Notes: generated by a model from the letters alone, not told the origin. A stretch of 6,851 nt of DNA from Bacillota bacterium (GCA_023390635.1 JAEWCM010000116.1:1-6851); one strand, 5' to 3'. Shown: positions 1-6,132, numbered from the stretch's first letter. Numbers and translations: made by a program.

Positions 1-1
1 C

Positions 2-796
2 CCCAGCTGTGGGTTTGTTTATAATGACATAGAAGTGATTGATGCTATGGGTAACCTGGTCAATATCCTCAGAAGTGAAAAAGAATTTGAAAGAAGGGAA
101 GATCTTCTAGCTTATATCCTGTACAGACAAGTCATTCCGGCGACTGCTGCCATCATGATAAGGAAATCAATGCTGGAAGATACAATGGTTTATCCGGAAC
201 AATATACCAATTCAGTCGATTATTTATTCTCTATCCGCTTGCTCACCCAAATGAACTGTGTCTACATAAAAGAAGTTCTTTACTCTTATCGCCGACATGA
301 AGGAAATCTGACCAATAGCCATAAAAAGCAAAAGGCCTGTGAAAAGGCGATCATAAAAGATCTAGGGATTGAGTTTATTAATCAAATAGTAAGCAACTCC
401 ACTTTTTCCAGTAATGATAAAATCTTATTGCAGTCACAAATTTACTATAAGATAGATGAATTAAACCAAGCCTATGATCTGTTGTGCTCTTTTGATGAAG
501 GGTTGGACTTTGCTTATTGTTTCCATAAGGGAGTATGCGAATATGCTCTCGGTATGACTGAAAAAGCCAGACAATCTTTTATGGATGCCGTTGATATTGA
601 TCCACAAAGAGCTGAGGCTTTTAACAATTTGGGCTGCTGCCTGAGGCAATTAGGAAAACAGGAAGAGGCGCGGAAATGTTTTGAGAAGGCTGTAACTTTG
701 AATCAGGATTATCTTGACGCACTTAATAATCTACGGAAACCGTCAATCAATCATTTTACAGAACGCTCTTTACGCAAAACTCTGACGAAATATTAA
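2..796 (+). CDS. Family 2 glycosyltransferase with C-terminal TPR repeats, 5' end missing
   Basis: The frame is open from the first full codon of the window, so the gene begins upstream; the GTG at 35 is only an internal codon. The first visible residues (GFVYNDIEVIDAMGNLV) match the middle of GT-A fold family 2 transferases, where a 'VYxDxExID..G' stretch follows the nucleotide-sugar domain. Further on, NSVDYLFSIRLL and VLYSYRRHEGNLT match the usual acceptor-side 'E/D-D-x-x-L-x-x-R-L' and 'Y-R-x-H-x-x-x' elements. After a linker, two TPR units lie at about 509-712 (motif cores FHKGVCEYALGMTEKA and AFNNLGCCLRQLGKQEEA), with the start of a third (LDALNNL). The protein is cytoplasmic by appearance, with no membrane segment seen. 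TPRs often bind a protein partner, so I infer a protein-directed transferase, possibly acting on flagellin, because pseI and fliC follow. Donor and acceptor are unknown. The stop is TAA, 31 bases before galE. Confidence 0.85.
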   Translation, partial: PSCGFVYNDIEVIDAMGNLVNILRSEKEFERREDLLAYILYRQVIPATAAIMIRKSMLEDTMVYPEQYTNSVDYLFSIRLLTQMNCVYIKEVLYSYRRHEGNLTNSHKKQKACEKAIIKDLGIEFINQIVSNSTFSSNDKILLQSQIYYKIDELNQAYDLLCSFDEGLDFAYCFHKGVCEYALGMTEKARQSFMDAVDIDPQRAEAFNNLGCCLRQLGKQEEARKCFEKAVTLNQDYLDALNNLRKPSINHFTERSLRKTLTKY

Positions 797-827
797 AAAT
801 ATAAATATTTTAGAGCGAGGTATTATC

Positions 828-1838
828 ATGAGTTCTATTCTTGTTACCGGAGGAGCCGGATTTATCGGCAGTCATACCTGTGTTTGCCTATTGAAAAAAG
901 GGCATGATGTTATCGTGGTCGATAATTTATCCAACTCCCAAATAGAAGTGGTTGAGGCAATTGAGAAGATTGCTGACAGAAAGATCAGGTTTTATGAAGG
1001 GGATGTGACGGATAGGCCATCCCTGGAGCATGTTTTCAAAGATAATTCCATTGACGCTGTAATCCATTTTGCAGGGCTTAAGGCTGTGAAGGAATCTATC
1101 GAAAAGCCTTTGCTGTACTATTCCAATAATATTGTTTCTACTCTAATGCTGTGCCAGGTTATGCAAGCTTTCTCGTGTAAGACTTTTGTGTATTCTTCTT
1201 CGGCCACTGTGTATGGACTGGAAAACATTTCCCCTATGCATGAAGAAATGGCTGTCTCAGCCATCAATCCTTATGGACAGTCTAAGCTGATGCAGGAGCA
1301 GATATTAAGGGATTTAGCTATTTCAGATCCGGATTGGCGAATTATGGTGTTGCGCTACTTTAATCCTGTTGGGGCTCATGAAAGCGGACTAATTGGGGAA
1401 AACCCTAATGGAATCCCTAATAATTTGATGCCTTATATCTGCAATGTTGCATTAGGGAAAGCAGAATATTTGAATATCTTTGGTAATGATTATGATACAT
1501 CAGATGGTACGGGAATTAGGGATTATATACATGTAATGGATTTAGCGGAAGGACATGTGCTGGCCTTGGATTATGTATCTCAGCATGAAGGAATTGACAT
1601 AATTAATTTGGGGACAGGACGTGGAACAAGTGTGCTTGAACTATTAAAGGCATTTGAAGATGCAACTGGGAAAAGCATCCCCAAAAAATTTGTCTCACGC
1701 CGCGATGGAGATATTCCATCTTGTTATGCAGACGTAAAAAAGGCTGAAAAAATTTTAAAATGGACACCTCTTAGAAGCCTTAGTGATATGTGCAAAGATA
1801 GTTGGCGCTTTTCATTAAATAGCCAACTAAATAAATAG
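828..1838 (+). CDS. galE: UDP-glucose / UDP-N-acetylglucosamine 4-epimerase
   Basis: This NAD-dependent short-chain dehydrogenase-type epimerase interconverts UDP-Glc and UDP-Gal, and in many members UDP-GlcNAc and UDP-GalNAc. The length (336 aa) is normal for GalE and the protein should be cytoplasmic. The N-terminal Rossmann glycine motif TGGAGFIGS is at residues 7-15. The catalytic triad is Ser124 (YSSSATVYG), Tyr149 and Lys153 (NPYGQSK), with the same numbering as E. coli GalE. Other family blocks are LRYFNPVGAHESG (175-187), GTGIRDYIHVMDLA (227-240) and NLGTGRGTSVLEL (260-272). Arg292 and Asp295 in RRDGDIP match substrate-binding residues. At position 299, where E. coli has Tyr, this protein has Cys, which suggests that N-acetylated sugars are accepted. 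The start ATG has AGCGAGG upstream at about 813-819. The gene sits in a tight run with the glycosyltransferase and pseI, so it probably supplies sugar nucleotides for surface or flagellin glycans rather than for galactose breakdown. Confidence 0.95.
   Translation: MSSILVTGGAGFIGSHTCVCLLKKGHDVIVVDNLSNSQIEVVEAIEKIADRKIRFYEGDVTDRPSLEHVFKDNSIDAVIHFAGLKAVKESIEKPLLYYSNNIVSTLMLCQVMQAFSCKTFVYSSSATVYGLENISPMHEEMAVSAINPYGQSKLMQEQILRDLAISDPDWRIMVLRYFNPVGAHESGLIGENPNGIPNNLMPYICNVALGKAEYLNIFGNDYDTSDGTGIRDYIHVMDLAEGHVLALDYVSQHEGIDIINLGTGRGTSVLELLKAFEDATGKSIPKKFVSRRDGDIPSCYADVKKAEKILKWTPLRSLSDMCKDSWRFSLNSQLNK
1799..1829 (+). repeat. 8-bp inverted repeat at the 3' end of galE
   Basis: TAGTTGGC (1799-1806) and GCCAACTA (1822-1829) are perfect inverted copies around a 15-base AT-rich loop. 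They lie in the last codons of galE, ending about nine bases before the pseI Shine-Dalgarno sequence. The mRNA could fold here and shape the 3' end of galE or translation of pseI, but no T tract follows, so it is not a terminator. It may be chance. Confidence 0.35.
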
Positions 1839-1850
1839 GGAGGCAAGAGA

Positions 1851-2912
1851 ATGAGCTCTATAATTGAAATATCTAAAAGAAGTATTGGTAAAAGCTTTCC
1901 TCCTTTTATCATTGCTGAAATGTCCGGCAATCACAATCATTCCTTGGAACGGGCTTTGAAAATCGTCGAAGCGGCGGCTCAAGCTGGAGTCCATGCCCTG
2001 AAGCTTCAGACGTATACTGCGGATACCATGACATTGGACATCGATAATGGGGATTTCTTTATTGATGATCCCGCTAATCTCTGGCGGGGTAACTCCCTTT
2101 ATAAACTTTATCAGCAGGCTTATACACCCTGGGAGTGGCACAAGCCAATTTTCGACCGTTGCCGGGAGCTAGACATCATTCCCTTCAGCACCCCTTTTGA
2201 CTTTTCTGCGGTGGATTTCCTTGAAACTTTAGATGTTCCTATGTATAAAATAGCCTCCTTCGAAAACAATGATCTACCATTAATCAAGAAGGTGGCCTCT
2301 ACAGGAAAACCGATGATTGTCTCTACCGGAATGGCTACGGCGGCTGAGTTGGATGAACTGGTCACCACAGCCAGAGAAAACGGGTGCCGCGACATAATTT
2401 TACTTAAATGTACCAGCACCTATCCTGCCGCCCCGGACAGCGTTAACCTTCTGACCCTACCTCATATAGAGAAATTATTTAATTGCCAAGTGGGCCTATC
2501 GGATCATACCATGGGCATTGGGGTAGCTGCAGCGGCTGTGGCTTTGGGAGCGACTGTGATTGAAAAACATTTCACTCTAGCCCGTGCTGATGGTGGGGTG
2601 GATTCGGTTTTTTCGATGGAGCCGGCTGAAATGAAGGTGTTGGTGGAAGAAACTCAGAAAGCATGGCTGGCTTTGGGGCAGATCAGCTATGGACCGACAG
2701 ACATGGAGAAGGTATCATTAAAACATCGCCGTTCCCTTTATATCGGGCAAGATATGAAAGCAGGCGATGTGCTGACAGCGGAGAATTTACGCATTATCCG
2801 TCCGGGAGATGGTTTAGCGCCCAGGTACTATGATCTTCTGTTGGGAAAGAGAGTCAATCGGGAAGTAGAGAAGGGAACACGTGTGAGCTGGGATATAGTA
2901 TTAAATGAGTAG
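1851..2912 (+). CDS. pseI: Pseudaminic acid synthase (NeuB family)
   Basis: The enzyme condenses phosphoenolpyruvate with a 6-deoxy di-N-acetylated hexose to give pseudaminic acid, a nonulosonic acid that commonly decorates flagellins. The length (353 aa) is typical. An N-terminal NeuB TIM barrel spans about residues 17-280, with FIIAEMSGNHN (19-29), KLQTYTADTMTLD (51-63), YKIASFENNDLPL (132-144), STGMAT (158-163), LLKCTSTYPA (184-193), GLSDHTMG (215-222) and IEKHFTL (237-243). His219 and His240 match the metal ligands known in NeuB. A C-terminal SAF (antifreeze-like) domain follows at about 290-350. The stretches AEMSGNHN and AYTPWEWHKPIFDR are typical of PseI rather than of sialic acid synthase; legionaminic acid synthase is the main alternative. 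The start is well set by GGGAGG ending at 1843, seven bases before ATG. It lies 12 bases after galE, so it is probably cotranscribed. The other Pse pathway enzymes (PseB, C, H, G, F) are not in the window. Confidence 0.93.
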   Translation: MSSIIEISKRSIGKSFPPFIIAEMSGNHNHSLERALKIVEAAAQAGVHALKLQTYTADTMTLDIDNGDFFIDDPANLWRGNSLYKLYQQAYTPWEWHKPIFDRCRELDIIPFSTPFDFSAVDFLETLDVPMYKIASFENNDLPLIKKVASTGKPMIVSTGMATAAELDELVTTARENGCRDIILLKCTSTYPAAPDSVNLLTLPHIEKLFNCQVGLSDHTMGIGVAAAAVALGATVIEKHFTLARADGGVDSVFSMEPAEMKVLVEETQKAWLALGQISYGPTDMEKVSLKHRRSLYIGQDMKAGDVLTAENLRIIRPGDGLAPRYYDLLLGKRVNREVEKGTRVSWDIVLNE

Positions 2913-2929
2913 AGGGTTCGAAGAAAAAT

Positions 2930-2956
2930 TTGTTTTATTTTTTGAAGATAAAACAA
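2930..2956 (+). repeat. AT-rich 9-bp perfect inverted repeat after pseI
   Basis: TTGTTTTAT (2930-2938) and ATAAAACAA (2948-2956) are perfect inverted copies around a 9-base loop, starting 18 bases after the pseI stop. With only one G:C pair per stem and no T tract on the + strand, it would be a poor intrinsic terminator. It could be a weak 3' hairpin for the upstream operon or a protein-binding site ahead of the flagellin promoter. Confidence 0.4.
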
Positions 2957-3015
2957 GGAGAAAAAAAGAGAAAAATAAAGATAACCGAAAGTATTTGCAT
3001 TGAATCACCTGAATA

Positions 3016-3048
3016 TAAAGTTTATTCTTTAATATAAATTTCGATAAT
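3016..3048 (+). promoter_or_regulatory. Possible sigma-28 (SigD/FliA)-like promoter of fliC, atypical spacing
   Basis: TAAAGTTT at 3016-3023 equals the -35 consensus of flagellar sigma-28 promoters, and TTCGATAA at 3040-3047 matches six of eight bases of the -10 consensus GCCGATAA. The gap between them is 16 bases, against about 11 in the usual arrangement, so the two boxes may not work together. The position is sensible: transcription would begin near 3055 and give a leader of about 90 bases that holds the CsrA-like sites. A housekeeping-type alternative is TTGAAT (3000-3005), 17 bases, then TATTCT (3023-3028). The promoter is therefore probably in this region, but its exact type is uncertain. 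Confidence 0.35.
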
Positions 3049-3065
3049 TAAGATGTAAGAGTAAA

Positions 3066-3084
3066 CCCTAATGCCGGCAGGGGA
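3066..3084 (+). promoter_or_regulatory. Small leader hairpin with adjacent GGA upstream of fliC
   Basis: CCCT (3066-3069) can pair with AGGG (3079-3082) around a 9-base loop that contains part of the palindrome TGCCGGCA (3072-3079). A GGA trinucleotide lies at 3082-3084, giving a third possible CsrA contact in the leader. The stem is only four base pairs, so this is weak. Confidence 0.25.
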
Positions 3085-3094
3085 CTCATATACA

Positions 3095-3118
3095 TAGCTT
3101 CACACGGATGTGGGGCTA
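3095..3118 (+). promoter_or_regulatory. CsrA-type binding hairpin in the flagellin leader
   Basis: Bases 3095-3104 pair with 3109-3118 to form a 10-bp stem that includes two G:U pairs, closed by the tetraloop CGGA (3105-3108). The segment ACACGGATGT (3102-3111) matches the CsrA/RsmE consensus ACANGGANGU at every fixed position, and GGA sits in the loop as known CsrA targets require. It lies 28 bases before the fliC start. In Bacillus subtilis the hag leader is bound by CsrA at one upstream hairpin and one site over the Shine-Dalgarno sequence, and FliW relieves this block; the same layout is seen here. That CsrA acts here is inferred. Confidence 0.65.
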
Positions 3119-3127
3119 ATTTAAAAC

Positions 3128-3137
3128 ACATGGAGGG
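3128..3137 (+). promoter_or_regulatory. Second CsrA-like site overlapping the fliC Shine-Dalgarno sequence
   Basis: ACATGGAGGG matches ACANGGANGU at all fixed positions except the last. Its GGAGGG (3132-3137) is the ribosome binding site of fliC, eight bases before the ATG. Its GGA lies 26 bases from the GGA of the upstream hairpin, within the range that one CsrA dimer can bridge. Binding here would directly block ribosome entry. Confidence 0.6.
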
Positions 3138-3145
3138 AAAAGAAT

Positions 3146-4006
3146 ATGATTATCAATACTAACATGGCGAGCTTGAATGCTCAGAGAAACTTAGGTATTT
3201 CCAACAATGCTATCCAAAAATCTTTGGAAAAGCTGTCTTCCGGTTATCGCATCAACCGTGCTTCTGATGACGCTGCAGGCCTTGCTATTTCCGAAAAAAT
3301 GCGCGGTCAGATCAGAGGTCTGAATCAGGCTGTTAAGAATGCTCAGAATGGCATTTCTTTGATTCAAACGGCTGAAGGTGCTTTGAATGAAACTCACTCC
3401 ATTCTCCAAAGAATGAGAGAGCTTGCTGTTGAGGCTTCCAACGGAACAAACACCAGCGGTGCAGGCGGCGATCGTGCCAAGATTCAGGAAGAATTGAATG
3501 CTTTAGCCAAGGAAGTTAACCGGATTGCCAACACAACAGAATTCAATACCATGAAGCTGTTTACCGGTAATTTCAGCGGTAGCGGCAGTGAATTGTCATT
3601 CCACATTGGTGCAAACAGCGGCCAGACAGTATCTATTGAATTGAATTCAATGGATGCCTTCACATTGGGAATTGCTAGTGACTCTACTGAAAGTGCTACG
3701 GCGACTAGCATTAGCGGTGTCAGCTCTGACGCAGAATCTTTCATTACTGATGTTGATAACGCCATTCAGCAGGTATCTGCACAACGTTCTAAGCTGGGTG
3801 CTATGCAGAACCGTTTGGAGCACACCATTGCTAACTTGAACGTAGCTTCTGAAAACCTCACTTCTTCTGAATCTACAATCCGTGACGTAGACATGGCTGC
3901 TGAAATGTCCGCGTTCACTAAGAATCAGATCCTCAGCCAGGCTGGTGTGGCTATGCTGGCTCAGGCTAACCAAAATCCTCAAGGCATTCTCAAACTTTTG
4001 GGTTGA
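3146..4006 (+). CDS. fliC: Flagellin, short Bacillus/Clostridia type
   Basis: This is the filament subunit (also called hag), exported unfolded through the flagellar type III system and polymerised under the FliD cap. The N-terminal D0/D1 domain starts MIINTNMASLNAQRNLG and contains LSSGYRINRASDDAAGLAIS (residues 30-49). The C-terminal D1/D0 domain runs from about residue 200 and contains RLEHTIANLNVASENL (223-238) and STIRDVDMAAEM (243-254), ending in a short ILKLLG. At 286 aa it lacks the large D2/D3 domains of enterobacterial flagellin. The middle (about 178-198) is rich in Ser and Thr (11 of 21 residues) and is a candidate O-glycosylation area, which fits pseI, galE and the glycosyltransferase just upstream. 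QRMRELAV (88-95) is the conserved segment recognised by TLR5 in many flagellins. There is no cysteine, as is usual for the family. The start is set by GGAGGG eight bases upstream; that ribosome site also lies in a CsrA-like motif. A strong hairpin follows the stop. Confidence 0.97.
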   Translation: MIINTNMASLNAQRNLGISNNAIQKSLEKLSSGYRINRASDDAAGLAISEKMRGQIRGLNQAVKNAQNGISLIQTAEGALNETHSILQRMRELAVEASNGTNTSGAGGDRAKIQEELNALAKEVNRIANTTEFNTMKLFTGNFSGSGSELSFHIGANSGQTVSIELNSMDAFTLGIASDSTESATATSISGVSSDAESFITDVDNAIQQVSAQRSKLGAMQNRLEHTIANLNVASENLTSSESTIRDVDMAAEMSAFTKNQILSQAGVAMLAQANQNPQGILKLLG

Positions 4007-4041
4007 TTTTAAACAGCTAGCCTATTCTTAGTCTTAAATCT

Positions 4042-4080
4042 AATTGAAGCCGGTCGGCCTTTGGCTGGTCGGCTTCAATT
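4042..4080 (+). terminator. Long hairpin after fliC, probable terminator or attenuator
   Basis: Bases 4042-4059 pair with 4063-4080 over 18 base pairs, with three G:U wobbles, around a 3-base TTT loop; the outer 11 pairs are perfect. It starts 36 bases after the flagellin stop. The sequence after it (CTAAATGATG) has no proper T run, so termination may be partial. Its place suggests that it sets abundant fliC mRNA apart from lower read-through into flaG-fliD-fliS, and it may also protect the fliC 3' end. Confidence 0.65.
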
Positions 4081-4153
4081 CTAAATGATGGGAGCTTGAA
4101 AGGCAGCTTTAGGTCATGACAATAGTTCGATATGCCGAGAGGAGTGAATGTGT

Positions 4154-4522
4154 ATGATAAACCCTGTACAGCCCAATGTACAGACAACGGTTTTGCCAAT
4201 AGATACATTCTCCGGTCAAAAACTGGAACGTTCACAGGAAGCTCCTCGCCCTGTTGTGGAGCGAAAAGAAGAGACTCCTTCTGCGAGGGAAGAGGTACCC
4301 CGTGAAGAAGTGGAAAAGGCGGCGGAGAAGCTTAACCGCTTGATGGGGATTATTGAAAAGCGCTGGGAAGTCAGCATTCATGAAGCTACTCACCGGGTAA
4401 TGGTTAAAATTGTAGATAAAGATACCGGCGAAGTGCTTAATGAAATTCCGCCAAAGAAGATTCTTGATCTGCTGGCTTCCTTCAGTAAAATGACCGGGAT
4501 ATTAGTAGACAAGAAAGCATAG
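4154..4522 (+). CDS. flaG: FlaG family flagellar protein
   Basis: FlaG is a small protein found next to fliD in many polar or peritrichous flagellar operons; loss in some species changes filament length, but its biochemical role is poorly known. The N-terminal half (about residues 1-55) is a polar, Pro/Glu/Arg-rich linker of low complexity. The conserved FlaG domain covers about residues 56-122, with EKLNRLMGI, VMVKIVDKDTGEVLNEIPP and the helix ILDLLASFSKMTGILVD. The start chosen is the second ATG (MINPVQP): AGGAG at 4140-4144 lies nine bases before it, while the in-frame ATG at 4148 is only three bases away and would add just Met-Cys. The stop is 15 bases before fliD, so the two are almost surely cotranscribed. 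The length (122 aa) is usual for the family. Confidence 0.9.
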   Translation: MINPVQPNVQTTVLPIDTFSGQKLERSQEAPRPVVERKEETPSAREEVPREEVEKAAEKLNRLMGIIEKRWEVSIHEATHRVMVKIVDKDTGEVLNEIPPKKILDLLASFSKMTGILVDKKA

Positions 4523-4537
4523 GAAGGAGGAAAGAAA

Positions 4538-6094
4538 ATGAGCTCAAATTCCATTCCCGGTTTGTCTGGCTATGACTTTACTTCCATTATTGATATGATG
4601 GTGACTTCGTACCGCCAGCCGGAGACCAGTATGAAGACCCAGCAAACAACACTCAAAACCCAGCAAAGTGCTTGGCAGGATATCAAAACCCGTTTATCCG
4701 CTCTGGAAAATACACTGGCGACACTGAAAAAAACCGAAACATGGACTTCCACAAAAGCTACTTCCAGCAATAAAGATTTACTTGATGCAAAAGGTGGGAC
4801 GACTGGAGTAACAGGGACTTATACTGTTAAGATTAATCGGCTGGCTCAGGCACAAAGTGCTGTAACTAAGGTATTGACAGCTGCTGATACCAAGACGGGC
4901 ATAGAGGGGCTTGGCTATGGCGATCGGAGTTTTTCTATCAATGGCGCTAATATTGAGATAAAAGCGACCGGTGCTGTAGCAAAAGACGGAGATGGCAATG
5001 AGATTAAGGATGCAGATGGTAATCCGCTCCGGTATATTACTCTGCAGGATATACAAAATGGTATCAACAAAGGAACAACGGCTGTGAAAGCATCCATAGT
5101 TCAGATCGGTAACGATGGATCCGGCAATGGTCAATATCGATTATCTTTGACGGCTGCGAGCACCGGTACGGCGAATATGCCTAGCTTTGCCGATGGTGCT
5201 GACGGATTCTTGAATGCTTTGGGATTTACGCTGGATGGGTCAGGAAAAATCATTGATCCTGATGGGGATCCAAATACACCGCTGGATTCTGTTTCCGGCG
5301 GGATTACCGTAGCAGCCGCAGATGCTGAAATCGTGGTCAATGGTCTGACCATTACCAATAGCTCCAACACTATCACCACTGCCATTCAAGGTATTACCTT
5401 GAATTTGAATGACGCCGATCCGGCCAAAACAATTAAAGTGGCGGTAGAACAGGATACTTCCGTGGCTCAAAGTGCCGTCCAGGCATTCATTGACAAGTAT
5501 AATTCGCTGATGACATCCATTGCCGATAAAGCAAACTATGATAAAGCGAGCGAGACGGCTGGTGCCTTATATGCCGATCCTACCCTTAGAAACATTGAAT
5601 CGCACCTGAGAACTTTGATGGGAAGCACTTGGGGAAATGCCGGGGGCGGATATACAATTTTCAGTGATTTAGGCATCAGCACCAGCTCGGATAATTTCGG
5701 CAAAGACGCTACTCTGACCTTTGATGCGGACAAATTCCAAAAAGCCATCGCAAATAATACTCAGAGTGTAGCTAATCTGTTTGGAGCGGCGTATAATGGA
5801 GTTGATCCGGAGGATGTTGCCGGGAAAACTGGCTTAGCTAATGTATTTGAGGATTATATCCATCCCATGGTTAAATTCCAGGGTACACTGGATAAAACCA
5901 ATGACAGTTACACACGCCAGCTTAAAGATCTGCAGGATCGTCTGGACGATTTTGAAGAGCGGGCTACTGCATACGAAGATATGATCAAATTGAAATTTTC
6001 TCGTTTGGAAACAGCTTTAAGCGCCCTTTCTCAGCAGAGCTCTTCACTGACATCCATGCTTAATTCAATGAAATCCCAGACCAGCACGAAATAG
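4538..6094 (+). CDS. fliD: Flagellar filament cap protein (hook-associated protein 2)
   Basis: FliD forms the oligomeric cap at the filament tip that folds and inserts flagellin subunits. The length (518 aa) is normal. The N-terminal FliD domain spans about residues 1-110: IPGLSGYDFTSIIDMMV, a coiled-coil-prone Gln/Thr/Leu region around 30-66, then the TYTVKINRLAQAQS strand (94-107) typical of the family. A central variable region (about 120-260) carries a flagellin-IN-like fold, and GLTITNSSNTITTAIQGITL (269-288) is a conserved hallmark. The C-terminal domain (about 305-518) has AVQAFIDKYNSL (313-324) and a helical end KLKFSRLETALSALSQQSSS that mediates oligomer and export contacts. A tandem 8-residue repeat, DGDGNEIK then DADGNPLR, occurs at 150-165 in the variable region. 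The start is firm: AGGAGG at 4525-4530, seven bases before ATG. It follows flaG by 15 bases and precedes fliS by 38 bases. Confidence 0.96.
   Translation: MSSNSIPGLSGYDFTSIIDMMVTSYRQPETSMKTQQTTLKTQQSAWQDIKTRLSALENTLATLKKTETWTSTKATSSNKDLLDAKGGTTGVTGTYTVKINRLAQAQSAVTKVLTAADTKTGIEGLGYGDRSFSINGANIEIKATGAVAKDGDGNEIKDADGNPLRYITLQDIQNGINKGTTAVKASIVQIGNDGSGNGQYRLSLTAASTGTANMPSFADGADGFLNALGFTLDGSGKIIDPDGDPNTPLDSVSGGITVAAADAEIVVNGLTITNSSNTITTAIQGITLNLNDADPAKTIKVAVEQDTSVAQSAVQAFIDKYNSLMTSIADKANYDKASETAGALYADPTLRNIESHLRTLMGSTWGNAGGGYTIFSDLGISTSSDNFGKDATLTFDADKFQKAIANNTQSVANLFGAAYNGVDPEDVAGKTGLANVFEDYIHPMVKFQGTLDKTNDSYTRQLKDLQDRLDDFEERATAYEDMIKLKFSRLETALSALSQQSSSLTSMLNSMKSQTSTK
4985..5032 (+). repeat. Two tandem 24-bp units inside fliD encoding Asp/Gly-rich repeats
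   Basis: The units 4985-5008 and 5009-5032 encode DGDGNEIK and DADGNPLR, sharing D-x-D-G-N-x-[I/L]-[K/R]. The spacing of acidic residues resembles Ca2+-binding loops, although the glutamate expected at the end of an EF-hand loop is absent. It lies in the variable part of the cap protein and probably arose by local duplication. Confidence 0.55.
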
Positions 6095-6132
6095 ATTTAA
6101 CAAGGTTATTTAATCACAAGGAGGATCAATTC

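Noticed and set aside
796..811. AT-only inverted repeat (AAAATA / TATTTT) between the glycosyltransferase and galE
   Set aside because: A 6-bp stem of only A:T pairs is expected by chance in such AT-rich sequence and would not be stable.
2984..3000. TTGCAT at 2995-3000 as part of a sigma-54 promoter
   Set aside because: The needed GG element is not present at the correct distance upstream.
3071..3097. Micro-frame ATG CCG GCA ... TAG (8 codons) in the flagellin leader, possible leader peptide
   Set aside because: No Shine-Dalgarno sequence precedes it and the codons show no attenuation pattern. It may be chance.
3647..3982. Minus-strand open frame of 111 codons antisense to the flagellin gene
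   Set aside because: It lies wholly inside the highly conserved fliC, its product resembles no family, and it is explained by codon bias on the coding strand.
4126..4133. TTCGATAT before flaG, resembling a sigma-28 -10 box
   Set aside because: No TAAA lies at the right distance upstream, and a start from it would fall at the flaG ribosome binding site, leaving almost no leader.
4148..4153. First ATG of flaG (Met-Cys-Met start)
   Set aside because: It is only three bases from the AGGAG; the ATG at 4154 has a nine-base gap and gives a normal FlaG N-terminus.
4778..5134. Minus-strand open frame of 118 codons antisense to fliD
   Set aside because: It is fully covered by a clear fliD reading frame and its translation is low-complexity and unlike any family I know.
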